This document shows positions 23,376 to 34,506 of a stretch of DNA of 34,666 nucleotides, piece by piece (the stretch's first letter is position 1; each line of letters begins with the position of its first letter). The stretch is from an uncultured Microbulbifer sp. (GTDB lineage: Bacteria > Pseudomonadota > Gammaproteobacteria > Pseudomonadales > Cellvibrionaceae). The translations under genes and the position numbers were made by a program. Where the stretch lies: contig NZ_CAJXKH010000034.1 in assembly GCF_913055755.1 (NCBI RefSeq), positions 1 to 34,666 of the forward strand, in the 5' to 3' direction. The notes beneath the pieces were generated by a model. That model was not told the DNA's origin and ran no database searches. It was given only the letters and a program-made list of their open reading frames with translations.

Positions 23376-24762
23376 TTTCCACCTCCCCTGACTCCGCAAC
23401 CTGCCACGATTGAATCGCGTTGTTGTGATACACCGAGCGCGTGCCCCGCACCTCCTTCAGCTGGCGTTTCATTGGCTGGACATAGCCTGTACTGTCTATC
23501 ACCCGGCTCTGCAAGATTGCCGGCTTGCCGTCCCACACCCAGCCGATATTGAAGCGGGTCAGCGCCTTGGGTAGCACCGGCCCTTCCAGCTTGGCGGTAT
23601 ACCAGTTGCGACCTCCGTCAAAAGAGACATCGACGCGCGCTACCGTGCCGCGACCGCTCCAGGCCAGGCCGCTCACGTTGTAGTAACCTTTGGTCATAAG
23701 ACGCTGCCCGCCCGACGGACTGGTAATCACCGACTTGGCTTCTTGAATCGAGGTGTATTGCCGGTGTTGGCCGTCGGGCATCAGGTCGACGTAATGTACT
23801 GACTCATCCTTGGTGGCATAGGGCTGATCACCCACTTCCAGACGGCGCAGCCACTTCACCGATGAAACGCCCTGCACTCCCGGGACTACCAATCGCAGTG
23901 GATAGCCGTTCTCGGGGCGCAGCATCTCGCCGTTCATGCCGTAGGCAACAATCACATCGTCGAGCGCCCGCCCGATTTCAATAGTTCGGGTCATCGAGGA
24001 GCCGTCTGCCCCCTCGGCCAACACGTACTTGGCCCTGGCCTTGTCGTAGCCCGCGTGTTCCAGCAACAGTGACAGGGGCACGCCGGTGAACTCGGAACAG
24101 GACAACATGCCGTGGGTATATTGCACGGTGGGCACTGCGGTATTGCCCCACTCCATACCGGTATTGGCACCGCACTCGATAAAGTGAATACGCGATACCG
24201 ACGGCAAGCGCATCAGCTCTTCCATGGTAAAAACCGAGGGCTTCGACACCAGACCGTTGATCATCAGGCGGTGGCGCCTGGGATCGACATCCACCCAGCC
24301 CTGGTGGTGGCGCTCAAAGTGCAAACCGCTGGCGGTAATCATGCCAAACATGCCCTGCAGTGGACTGAATGACACGCTGGACTGATCTGTCTGGGTCAGG
24401 CCTGGACTTTGCCGGCGAACAATATTCGCCTCGTACTTTGAGGGCTGGCCATAGGGATTGGTGGCAACCGCCTTGCCCAGGGACTTCGACCATGGCGGCA
24501 ACGTAAGAATGTCGGGATCACCCTCCGAGGCCAGTGCGCGCGATGAGATACCTGCGCCCAGCATGCCCGCCAGTGCGGTAGTAAAACTTGTCCGCAACAG
24601 GCGACGACGACTCTCATCGACACCCGATTTACTCACCGCGGCGATAGTGGACTTATCTAGAAACGATTCCGGCGCTTTTAGCAAATGGCCAAGCGACCCG
24701 GGCTTCTCAGTAACCGTAGGCGATGGGGAATACACCTGCGGTACAACTTCCTTCTCTGACAT
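23359..24762 (-). CDS. soxC: SoxC, molybdenum subunit of sulfur dehydrogenase
   Basis: A 467-residue sulfite-oxidase-family molybdoenzyme that oxidises the SoxY-bound sulfane sulfur, making complete oxidation of thiosulfate to sulfate possible. The Tat motif SRRRLLRTSF is at residues 51-60, after an unusually long 50-residue N-region. The molybdopterin domain includes RHHQGWVDVDPRRHRLMINGLV and RIHFIECGANTG (Cys197, the molybdenum ligand). It continues to a C-terminal dimerisation domain (GRGTVARVDVSFDGGRNW). First gene of the minus-strand sox operon; the ATG has a GGAGGC-type site. Confidence 0.95.
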   Translation of the reverse strand: MSEKEVVPQVYSPSPTVTEKPGSLGHLLKAPESFLDKSTIAAVSKSGVDESRRRLLRTSFTTALAGMLGAGISSRALASEGDPDILTLPPWSKSLGKAVATNPYGQPSKYEANIVRRQSPGLTQTDQSSVSFSPLQGMFGMITASGLHFERHHQGWVDVDPRRHRLMINGLVSKPSVFTMEELMRLPSVSRIHFIECGANTGMEWGNTAVPTVQYTHGMLSCSEFTGVPLSLLLEHAGYDKARAKYVLAEGADGSSMTRTIEIGRALDDVIVAYGMNGEMLRPENGYPLRLVVPGVQGVSSVKWLRRLEVGDQPYATKDESVHYVDLMPDGQHRQYTSIQEAKSVITSPSGGQRLMTKGYYNVSGLAWSGRGTVARVDVSFDGGRNWYTAKLEGPVLPKALTRFNIGWVWDGKPAILQSRVIDSTGYVQPMKRQLKEVRGTRSVYHNNAIQSWQVAESGEVENVQIS

Positions 24763-24820
24763 CCCGCCTCCAGGACTGTTTTCGATGATTTATGAATTAT
24801 TTTTAATATTTGAAAACACT

Positions 24821-24847
24821 CGTATACTATACCCCCTATGGTATATT
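24821..24847. promoter_or_regulatory. Divergent sox promoter region with CsoR/CstR-type operator
   Basis: An 18-bp inverted repeat TATACC-CCCTAT-GGTATA lies at 24828-24845 between soxC and the divergent SoxH-like gene. AT-rich flanks around a run of C or G are the hallmark of CsoR/RcnR/CstR-family operators. A plus-strand -10 candidate TATACT (24823-24828) and a minus-strand -10 candidate TATAGT (24831-24826) overlap the repeat, so a bound repressor would block both directions. No strong -35 elements are seen. Binding by the nearby CsoR-family protein is inferred. Confidence 0.65.
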
Positions 24848-24859
24848 GCAAGCCCAGCG

Positions 24860-25900
24860 ATGATGAACAAATACATAATAAAACGCAGGTCTCATTACCC
24901 CGGAAAGTGCGCGCTTTTGAGCCCGGTTGCTTTGGGCCTGACCGCGATCGCGCTGCTTATAGGCAGCGTCGGTGCTCGCGCCTTAGCTCCCGCTAGCGCA
25001 TCTTCGATACACCTCGATCCGATTCAGGTTTCCGCCAGGTCCTGGTATTTCCAGGGCGCATCGGGCATAGCCTCGACCGCGAACAAAGGCTTTATGAGCA
25101 ACAGCGGGTTTGTTCTCACCGACACCGGCGTGGTGGTCTACGATGCCCTGGCCACCCCCGCGCTGGCACAGGCCATGCTGGACGCCATCCACAGGCTCAC
25201 GGAGCTGCCAGTAACTCATGTCATCGTCAGCCATTACCACGCCGACCATGTCTATGGCCTGCAGGTATTTAAAGATGCTGGAGCCACCATTATTGCCAAG
25301 CGCAGTGGTTCGACCTACATCGAGTCAGAGCATGCGCAACAACGCCTGCAGCAAAGACGAGAAGCCCTCGCCCCCTGGGTCGACGACAACACCCGACTGA
25401 TCGGCGCTGATATCTGGCTGGACTTCAAGGCAGGGCCGCGGCACCGCCTGCAACTGGGTGATACCGCACTGGATATTATTGATGGCGGGTTCAGCCACAG
25501 CGCCGACGACGTGCTGCTGTCTATCCCCTCGGAGTCGGTGGTGTTCGCCGGCGATATCTTTTCCAGCGGCAGGCTGCCGTTCCTGGTCGACGGCAACTCC
25601 GAGGTGTGGCTACAAAGCATGGCGGATATTGCGAAGCTGGAAGCCGCTGTGGTTGTTCCGGGGCACGGCCGTGCCTCCACGGAGCCCGCCGAAGATATCG
25701 AGTTGAATACCCGCTATATCCGCTTTCTGCGCGAGCAAATGGCGGTGGCCGCGGAGGAACTACAAAGCTTCAACGACGCCTATGCGGCAATAGACTGGAC
25801 AGAGTTTCGCGATGTCCCGCTCTTTGACGCGGCAAACCGACGCAATGCCTACCATGTTTTCCTCGAAATGCAGCAGGCCTTATTTGAACAGGAACCATGA
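24860..25900 (+). CDS. SoxH-like exported metallo-beta-lactamase-fold hydrolase
   Basis: 346 residues from the ATG at 24860 (the next codon is also ATG). The ribosome site is weak; the longer frame upstream overlaps soxC and the promoter and is dismissed. A hydrophobic segment at about residues 18-45 acts as signal or anchor. The zinc motif SHYHADH supplies His125, His127, Asp129 and His130; His213, Asp232 and His269 (PGHG) complete a binuclear site. Proteins of this type (SoxH, quinoprotein relay metallohydrolases) recur in sox clusters with unknown substrate, perhaps a thiol-bound sulfur intermediate. It is divergent from soxC and its stop overlaps the DsrE-type start. Confidence 0.88.
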   Translation: MMNKYIIKRRSHYPGKCALLSPVALGLTAIALLIGSVGARALAPASASSIHLDPIQVSARSWYFQGASGIASTANKGFMSNSGFVLTDTGVVVYDALATPALAQAMLDAIHRLTELPVTHVIVSHYHADHVYGLQVFKDAGATIIAKRSGSTYIESEHAQQRLQQRREALAPWVDDNTRLIGADIWLDFKAGPRHRLQLGDTALDIIDGGFSHSADDVLLSIPSESVVFAGDIFSSGRLPFLVDGNSEVWLQSMADIAKLEAAVVVPGHGRASTEPAEDIELNTRYIRFLREQMAVAAEELQSFNDAYAAIDWTEFRDVPLFDAANRRNAYHVFLEMQQALFEQEP

Positions 25901-26367
25901 TGTCAACACTACCCAACAAACTCCGCAGCCCACTCAACTGGGCATCCAGCCTGCTTATGCTTGCTGCAGTGTGCTTCGCAGCCTTTGCGTATTCGGCAGA
26001 CGTATCAACGCCCGCTTCCCGCGGCGTTGTCTACCATATTTCCGACAGCAACCAGGCGCTGCGCGCCATACGGCATATAAATAATCAGCGCGCGGTAGAA
26101 AGCGACATAGCCATTGCAGTAGTTGCGGTGGGTGGCGGCATCGAATTTTTGATTGACAATGCCAAAGACAAAAATGGCAACACCTACGCGTCGATGATCG
26201 ACTCACTGATATTGGATGGTGTGGAGTTCAAGGTATGTCGCAATACGCTCATCGCCAAGAACCTGCAGGAGGGCGATATGACTCCCGGGGTAAGTTTTGT
26301 TGACGCGGGTATCGCGGAAATTACCCGCCTGCAGTTAGAGCTGGGCTATGCGTACATCAAGCCCTAA
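25897..26367 (+). CDS. Exported DsrE-family protein
   Basis: A 156-residue protein with a signal peptide (residues ~1-34, FAYSADVS) and a single DsrE/F-like domain. The domain shows the family's VVYHISD, IAIAVVAVGGGIEFLI and LDGVEFKVCRNTL blocks, with Cys114 at the position used for sulfur binding in DsrE-type sulfurtransferases. DsrE-family proteins with exported signals are found in sulfur-oxidation loci and may carry persulfide in the periplasm. It overlaps the SoxH-like stop (ATGA) and its own end overlaps the thioredoxin-like gene by about 20 bases, so the three genes are translationally coupled. Confidence 0.85.
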   Translation: MMSTLPNKLRSPLNWASSLLMLAAVCFAAFAYSADVSTPASRGVVYHISDSNQALRAIRHINNQRAVESDIAIAVVAVGGGIEFLIDNAKDKNGNTYASMIDSLILDGVEFKVCRNTLIAKNLQEGDMTPGVSFVDAGIAEITRLQLELGYAYIKP

Positions 26368-26773
26368 GCAGGAAAACGGCAACCCTCGCCAGACACTTTT
26401 AGCGCGGGCCCGGCACGCAGCCGCCCTATTGCTTTTGCTGGCAAGCCCGGCACTGGACGCCGCCGAGTTGCTCTATGTTTATGCGCCAGATTGCGGCGCC
26501 TGCCGCGCCTTTGATCGCGACATCGGCGAAATTTACCCCAAAACCGAGGAGGCCCGCACCGCACCGCTGCGCCGGCTGAACATCAGCGACATCCCGGGCA
26601 AGCGCATTGTTTTGGGAGCGCAGCGGGTACAACTCAACAGCGAGCCCATCGGTACCCCAACCTTTATTTTGATTAGCGAAGGTCATGAGATAGATCGCTT
26701 CAGTGGCTATTCCAGCGATGAGCTGTTCTGGATGTCACTGCAACGCCTGCTGAATAAATTACCGCAAATATAA
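26348..26773 (+). CDS. SoxS-like periplasmic thioredoxin-fold protein
   Basis: A 141-residue protein. A hydrophobic signal (residues 24-38, ending ASPALDAAE) precedes a thioredoxin-like domain. LLYVYAPDCGACRAFDRD contains the redox motif CGAC (Cys49-Cys52), and GTPTFILI provides the cis-proline. The domain is close to the size of Paracoccus SoxS, a periplasmic thiol reductant that keeps SoxYZ active. The same role here is inferred from the location in the sox locus. The start overlaps the DsrE-type gene. No CcdA/SoxV electron donor is seen in the window, so reduction must come from elsewhere. Confidence 0.82.
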   Translation: MRTSSPKQENGNPRQTLLARARHAAALLLLLASPALDAAELLYVYAPDCGACRAFDRDIGEIYPKTEEARTAPLRRLNISDIPGKRIVLGAQRVQLNSEPIGTPTFILISEGHEIDRFSGYSSDELFWMSLQRLLNKLPQI

Positions 26774-26903
26774 AAACTGCGACTACCGGAAAATAATAAT
26801 TAACCGTAAGCCGGCACCGAGCGCCAGCTTACTCCACTCCGAGAAGTACCCTCTAACTGTGGCTGTCACTCGCACAGAAAACCAATAATAAGGTAAGACG
26901 CAA

Positions 26904-28247
26904 ATGACTCTGTACTTCGATTTTCCCCCAGTACTCGCTGTCATCTCAGCAATTTCCGCTGTAACAACCCTGATCAACTCCAGGCTGCGAAAGAACGTCG
27001 CTGCTGCCTGCCTGACTGCAATAAGCGGCACCCTGCTTTTCGCTTCTTCTGCACATGCGACCAACGGCTACTTTATGGATGGTGTCGGGCCTAAGGCCCA
27101 GTCCATGGCCGGAGTCGGTGTAGCTTTGCCACAGGATGCACTGGCCGCGGCGAGCAACCCTGCAGGAACCGGGCTGGTGGGCAACCGCACCGATATAGGG
27201 TTTAGCTGGTTCAGCCCCGACCGCAGTGCGCGTATCAGCGGCAACCTCGCCGGCGCCGACGGCAACTACGACGGCAATGAAACTTCCGCGTTTCTGATCC
27301 CCGAAATCGGCTATGCGCGGGAAATCTCTGCCCGCTGGAGTTACGGCGTTGCGGTGTATGGTAATGGCGGCATGAATACAGATTACAGCAGCAACCCTTT
27401 CGCGGCATTTGGTGCATCCGGCGATGCCGGTGTGGATCTGAGCCAGCTGATCATTACCCCGTCACTGGCATTCCGCCCAACCCCCGGACAATCACTGGGC
27501 GTGGCGGCAACCTTTGCCTACCAGCTGTTTGAGGCGAATGGTCTGCAGGCGTTCGATAATCCGTATGTATCGGCGGAGCCCGGCAAGGTCACCAACAATG
27601 GCCACGACAGCGCGTACGGCTGGGGCATCAAGCTTGGCTGGATTGGTCAGCTGCGTGAAGATGTCACGCTCGGGGTTTCCTGGTCCTCCAAAATCGAGAC
27701 CGGCACTTTCGATGACTATGCCGGACTATTTGCCGATCGGGGCGGATTCGATATTCCCGCGAGCTATGCCGCAGGCATCAGTTGGACCGCCAGCCCAGCA
27801 CTGACACTCGCCGCCGACTGGCAACGCATCGAGTACAGCGGTGTCGGCTCGGTAGGCAATACCCTGAACCTGTTGTTTCAGGGTAAACCGCTGGGTTCCG
27901 ATGAAGGCCCGGGTTTTGGCTGGAGCGATGTAGAGGTGATCAAACTCGGCGCGGTTTACGCACTGAACGATGAAATTACTCTGCGCGGTGGTGTCAGCCA
28001 CGCAGAGCAACCGATTCCGAACGACCAGGCGTTTATCAATATCCTGGCCCCCGCCGTCATCGAGGATCACGCGAGTGTCGGTGCCGACTGGCGCACCAGT
28101 CTGGGAGAGTGGACCATGTCCTATACCCACGCGTTCGAGGAAACGGTCTCCGGAAACGGTTCCATTCCCATGGCGTTCGGCGGCGGCGAGGCGGACCTCA
28201 CCATGAGCCAGGATATTCTGCGCTTCGGCTGGTCTAACGGCTTCTGA
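26904..28247 (+). CDS. OmpP1/FadL family outer membrane channel
   Basis: A 447-residue beta-barrel protein. The signal region is long, with a hydrophobic core near residues 31-50 (ISGTLLFASSAHA). The mature protein begins with TNGYFMDGVGPKAQSMAGVGVALPQDALAAASNPAG, the FadL N-terminal plug motif, and ends in a C-terminal strand with terminal Phe (LRFGWSNGF), typical of outer membrane proteins. FadL channels import hydrophobic molecules. It follows the SoxS-like gene after 130 bases on the same strand. It may be co-regulated, but no second copy of the sox operator is visible here. The substrate is unknown. Confidence 0.9.
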   Translation: MTLYFDFPPVLAVISAISAVTTLINSRLRKNVAAACLTAISGTLLFASSAHATNGYFMDGVGPKAQSMAGVGVALPQDALAAASNPAGTGLVGNRTDIGFSWFSPDRSARISGNLAGADGNYDGNETSAFLIPEIGYAREISARWSYGVAVYGNGGMNTDYSSNPFAAFGASGDAGVDLSQLIITPSLAFRPTPGQSLGVAATFAYQLFEANGLQAFDNPYVSAEPGKVTNNGHDSAYGWGIKLGWIGQLREDVTLGVSWSSKIETGTFDDYAGLFADRGGFDIPASYAAGISWTASPALTLAADWQRIEYSGVGSVGNTLNLLFQGKPLGSDEGPGFGWSDVEVIKLGAVYALNDEITLRGGVSHAEQPIPNDQAFINILAPAVIEDHASVGADWRTSLGEWTMSYTHAFEETVSGNGSIPMAFGGGEADLTMSQDILRFGWSNGF

Positions 28248-28268
28248 ATCGAAACCCACAAGACAAAA

Positions 28269-28289
28269 GGCCGGGCAACATGCCCGGCC
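28269..28289. terminator. Perfect hairpin after the FadL gene
   Basis: GGCCGGGC / GCCCGGCC, an 8-bp perfect stem with a 5-base loop, lies 20 bases past the FadL-type stop. The T tail is poor on the plus strand, and TTTTGTCTT follows on the minus strand. Confidence 0.6.
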
Positions 28290-28430
28290 AGTTAACACGG
28301 ACGTGCCATCTTTTGGTGGTTTTATACGCCATTTCGGACCTGCACAAACGTACTAAATGACCATTTTAGGCGGGATAGTCAGCCTGTTTTTGAGACTAAT
28401 TACCCAATCTAATTCAAAAAAGTGCAAACC

Positions 28431-30894
<2,464 letters not shown>

Positions 30895-30914
30895 TCTCAG
30901 CAACTGGCAAATAA

Positions 30915-30945
30915 AAAAATGGCGGCCCCTGTGGCCGCCATTTTT
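30915..30945. terminator. Bidirectional intrinsic terminator
   Basis: AAAAATGGCGGCC (30915-30927) pairs perfectly with GGCCGCCATTTTT (30933-30945) around a 5-base loop. It separates the convergent M4 protease and M14 carboxypeptidase genes and works in both directions. Confidence 0.92.
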
Positions 30946-31010
30946 ATCGGTGCTTCCCTGTGAATCCGCCGATCAACCCGGTACCTGGAAGCTATTCGGC
31001 CCCCATTCAA

Positions 31011-32423
31011 TTACCGCACTGACGCCAGTAACTTACCGCCCGCCCGCAGGTCCACCAGCGCCCCATCAATTACCGCAAGCCAGGCTCCCTCCTCGTCTTC
31101 CAGCAGGAAGGTCGCGCTACGACGTCGCGCAGGAATCTCCCCCAGGGGGTTGCGCGGGTTAATCACCACCGGCAATGCCGTCTCCCGTACCAGCAGGCTC
31201 TCGTCACCGGTGAAATAGCCGTAGCCCTGCCGTAACAATTCCAGGTAGCGGCTGTCCGTCAGCTCCAGTGCTTGACCCGGTTTTAACTCATAGGCACGCG
31301 GGGCCCGGTATTGTGCCGCGCTCGCATCCAGCTCCTGCGCCCCGTGCAGGAGCGAAAGGTCCCCGAGGTCCACTACCGCAACCTGCCCATACTTCTCGTT
31401 GATCGCAAGATCAATGCGATAGGCAGCATTGCCCTGCCCCACGCGGACATTACCGACCTTCACATCGACAATCGCATCGTCTTCGTTGAACGGGATAGCG
31501 CCGTATATATCGCTGGAAACGGAGACATAAGTTCGTCCCGCAATACTGTCGATTGCCGTCACCAGCATCTCCACATTAATGCGCCGCGCCACCTGGCGAT
31601 TGGGGTCATTCGGATGTGCCCCGGACTCGATCAGGATGGTGCTGATACCCATCTCGGAAAAGGTATCGCCGAACGCCCGCCAGGAATAGGCGTCGTCATA
31701 GCGACCGACATGGCCACCGATAAACGGCTCGACCCGCTTGACCAGTGCGCCGATCAGCTGCATTGCCCGCGCCCGGCTGGCATTGACCTCGCGCGCCTCG
31801 TTATAGGGCGGCGCCAGTACCGAAATGGTGGCCATCTTGCCCGTATTACCGACGCCATAGTGGCGATTCTGGTCGTGCAGATTAAAGCCGAAGTGCGGTT
31901 TGAACGAGCGGGCCAGGTCCATCAGCACCCGGCCTTCCGGCGACTGCAATGCCTTGGCATCCCGGTTGATATCAAAACTCTGGGCATTGTGCCGGGTATT
32001 GCGCTCGGCCCCGTCCGGGTTGAGCATCGGCACCATCACCAGCGTGAGCTCGTCCATCCACCGATCGCGCCAGGCTTCCTGCTCGGGTGCCGTCATATAG
32101 GCAATCAGGTCAAACAGCGCAGACGTCGCGGTGGGCTCATCGCCGTGCATCTGCGACCACATCATCACCCGGGTGTCCCCTCGGCCCATGGCAATGCTGA
32201 ACAGCGGCCGCCCCTCAAAGGATTCACCGACCTGTTCGACCTTGAGCAACGGCGATGTCCGCAGCCCCTCCACCAGCGGCAGGATATCCGCCTGCCGGAT
32301 CGCCGGCTTGTCCAGTCCCGGTACCTGGTAGTCTAGGGAAACCGTTTCTTTCTCCCCTGCGGACACCAGTGCGCCGCCAAGTGCCAATGGAATACACAAC
32401 ATTGCTAATAGTCTCCGGGCCAC
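31011..32423 (-). CDS. Exported M14 family zinc carboxypeptidase
   Basis: About 470 residues from a GTG at 32423 preceded by AAAGGGGG; an alternative GTG at 32456 adds 11 residues in front of the signal. The signal peptide reads MARRLLAMLCIPLALGGALVSA. The zinc site has WSQMHGDEPTAT (His93, Glu96) and NLHDQN (His183), and the catalytic Glu lies in STILIESG (Glu266). VMVPMLNPDGAERNTR and DINRDA are typical M14 substrate-site motifs. The C-terminal 180 residues form an extra beta-rich domain. It probably removes C-terminal residues from peptides in the periplasm or outside, alongside the neighbouring M4 protease. Confidence 0.92.
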   Translation of the reverse strand: MARRLLAMLCIPLALGGALVSAGEKETVSLDYQVPGLDKPAIRQADILPLVEGLRTSPLLKVEQVGESFEGRPLFSIAMGRGDTRVMMWSQMHGDEPTATSALFDLIAYMTAPEQEAWRDRWMDELTLVMVPMLNPDGAERNTRHNAQSFDINRDAKALQSPEGRVLMDLARSFKPHFGFNLHDQNRHYGVGNTGKMATISVLAPPYNEAREVNASRARAMQLIGALVKRVEPFIGGHVGRYDDAYSWRAFGDTFSEMGISTILIESGAHPNDPNRQVARRINVEMLVTAIDSIAGRTYVSVSSDIYGAIPFNEDDAIVDVKVGNVRVGQGNAAYRIDLAINEKYGQVAVVDLGDLSLLHGAQELDASAAQYRAPRAYELKPGQALELTDSRYLELLRQGYGYFTGDESLLVRETALPVVINPRNPLGEIPARRRSATFLLEDEEGAWLAVIDGALVDLRAGGKLLASVR

Positions 32424-32469
32424 GAATCCCCCTTTCCCAAATTTATGCAGTACCACTTCTCATACAAGA

Positions 32470-33240
32470 ATAAAATATTCCATGATTTGGGGAGGTGATG
32501 CAATTCGAATTTGTATTAACCGGAAGACACGATCTAAGGAATAAAGCGGAAAAGATGGCAGAGTACAGTCCGCATATGCAGGCCGGCTCAAACTTCCCCC
32601 GAGATATATCTAATTTGATCAGAACATTTTTTCCAAACCGACCCACATATCACTTAATGAAAAGCTTGGCGCACAAACCTTCGGCTTACCCTGCCCTGCC
32701 GAGAAAGGAAGCTTTGATTTCTTAGAAGGAATAGCCATTGTTCGGCCGCTATTGTCCATGCTTGCCAGGAAATATGTATTGAGGCGAAGAGCCCTCTGAC
32801 GCCACATTTTGATTAAATATCAACCAAAAATACGTATTCAGCAGCCACTGCTTGCGTTCATAGTATTGTCTAGGTTATTAAACAAGTTGGATTGGTACGT
32901 AAATACCAACTGTTAAAGAATTACATACACCTTTGACTTCCTTTTGTTGAAGCGAGCATTTGATATTTATCAATAACCTACTAATTTTTAAGGAGTTATC
33001 TCTTCGGAGAGCGAGAGAGCGCCAAGAGTTCAGTTGTCTTTTCAGGTCGCCCAGTGCCTCTGCATATCGACGATAGCCCTTGAAGCGATGATCGTGGAAA
33101 CCTACTCGGAGATTAAAGCGTGTTACGCGGTCCCCAGGATTGCTGAGTAACTGGATACCGCGAGAATCGAGTGAAATGCGTATGGCCAGGGTGTCTACTT
33201 ATCGCAGGCAATACCAAATTCAAACAAAAATGAGAGCCGC
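32470..33240. other. AT-rich gene-poor stretch with a decayed coding remnant
   Basis: About 770 bases contain no convincing gene. Short frames exist but have unusual codon use and no supporting context. On the minus strand, about 33187-32879 stays open for roughly 90 codons and includes the protein-like run GFHDHRFKGYRRYAEALGDL. It lacks a start codon and I could not assign it to a family. The remnant may be the 3' part of a lost gene. No insertion-sequence ends were recognised. Confidence 0.45.
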
Positions 33241-33243
33241 CAA

Positions 33244-33936
33244 GTGACTTTACAAGCATCCCCAAGAAAAATATTAAACTCACACATTGCATTAATTTCT
33301 CTACTGCTACTTGCAAATATTTTATCGATAATAAACGAGCTGTATTTTGGTAAAAGTATACCTATTTTAAATTTTAACGAAGAGAGAAATATCCCGACCT
33401 TTTTTTCATCTTTCGCACTTATTATTTGCAGTGCCTTGCTTTACCTTATAGCAATAAACAATAAAAAAACAAACACATCGTATATTCCCTGGTTTGGACT
33501 CTCCTTTATCTTTCTGTTCTTATCAATTGATGAAACCCTCACGGTACACGAGAAAATCACCGAGCCCACCAGGGAAGTTTTTGAGGCTTCTGGATTCCTA
33601 TTTTATGCATGGGTAATTCCTTATGGAATCGCATTAATTATTTTTATTGCTGCATACGCGAAATTTTTATTCTATTTACCAAGAAATATTATGCTTTTAT
33701 TTCTGGCATCAGGCTTCACTTTTGTATCTGGTGCAATCGGATTCGAGCTGCTTGGCGGTTACCATGCTGAAACATTCGGGGAAAACAATGTACTCTATTA
33801 CATTTACTACACTTGCGAAGAATTTCTTGAAATGCTAGGCATTGCAATACTTCTATATACTTTACTTACTCATATGGAGAACCAGTCACAGACCGGGGCT
33901 CTTACATTAGTAGTTTCTTCCGGTACAACTGCATAA
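33244..33936 (+). CDS. Multi-pass membrane protein, function unknown
   Basis: A 230-residue protein starting at a GTG, with about six hydrophobic helices spread over residues 14-215. Between helices 3 and 4 is a loop with FLSIDETLTVHEKITEPTREVFE, and later EEFLEMLGI, both rich in acidic residues near the membrane. The base composition is far more AT-rich than the flanking genes, with A/T-ending codons throughout, suggesting acquisition from elsewhere. The last 20 residues (QTGALTLVVSSGTTA) are less AT-rich. I do not recognise the family. The start is uncertain because no good ribosome site is present. Confidence 0.75.
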   Translation: MTLQASPRKILNSHIALISLLLLANILSIINELYFGKSIPILNFNEERNIPTFFSSFALIICSALLYLIAINNKKTNTSYIPWFGLSFIFLFLSIDETLTVHEKITEPTREVFEASGFLFYAWVIPYGIALIIFIAAYAKFLFYLPRNIMLLFLASGFTFVSGAIGFELLGGYHAETFGENNVLYYIYYTCEEFLEMLGIAILLYTLLTHMENQSQTGALTLVVSSGTTA

Positions 33937-34044
33937 ACCCGTATGTATTCTACCAGGCAGTTATAGTCTCCCGGAAAGGCCCGGCAATTTTCCCCGGGCC
34001 GAAAACCCTCCGCGGGACAACGTATCTAGCCAGTTCAATTATCA

Positions 34045-34506
34045 ATGAGAATTAAAAAAATGAAGAAGTTGCTTGTTGTCATTTTAATCATATTTGGCGT
34101 TTACGAATATACAGATGGAAACCCCGGCGCACTTAATGAGATAACAAGCTCATTTGGATCTAATCAATCAGATAGTGATGATGTTTTAGAGCTTGCATAC
34201 AAGAATAGAGCAAGCAACCTACAAGTCAGCGGCTCAGGAGAGGTGATAAGAATATTGCCGGATGATTTGAATGGGAGTCGTCATCAAAAATTCATCTTGA
34301 AACTTTCTTCGGGACAAACATTATTGATGGCTCATAATATTGATTTGGCTCCAAGAATAGAATATTTGCAAGAAGGTGACCGGGTAGATTTTTATGGCGA
34401 GTATGAATGGAACTCGAAAGGTGGTGTTATGCACTGGACACATCATGACCCAAATGGTGAGCATGAAGATGGCTGGCTGGTTCACAATGGGCGAAAATTT
34501 CAGTAA
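34045..34506 (+). CDS. DUF3465 family exported protein
   Basis: A 153-residue protein. The N-terminus is a short hydrophobic signal or anchor (KKLLVVILIIFGVYEY). The C-terminal 100 residues match the DUF3465 pattern: GEVIRILPDDLNGSRHQKFI, SGQTLLMAHNIDLAPRI, GDRVDFYGEYEWN and GGVMHWTHHDPNGEHEDGWL. The fold is probably a small OB-like beta barrel; the role is unknown. It is on the plus strand in the AT-rich region. A second ATG at 34060 is a possible start; neither has a clear ribosome site. Confidence 0.88.
   Translation: MRIKKMKKLLVVILIIFGVYEYTDGNPGALNEITSSFGSNQSDSDDVLELAYKNRASNLQVSGSGEVIRILPDDLNGSRHQKFILKLSSGQTLLMAHNIDLAPRIEYLQEGDRVDFYGEYEWNSKGGVMHWTHHDPNGEHEDGWLVHNGRKFQ

Noticed and set aside
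32495..32725. 76-codon plus-strand frame after GGGGAGG
   Set aside because: The Shine-Dalgarno-like run is too close to the start, composition is not protein-like, and there is no supporting context.
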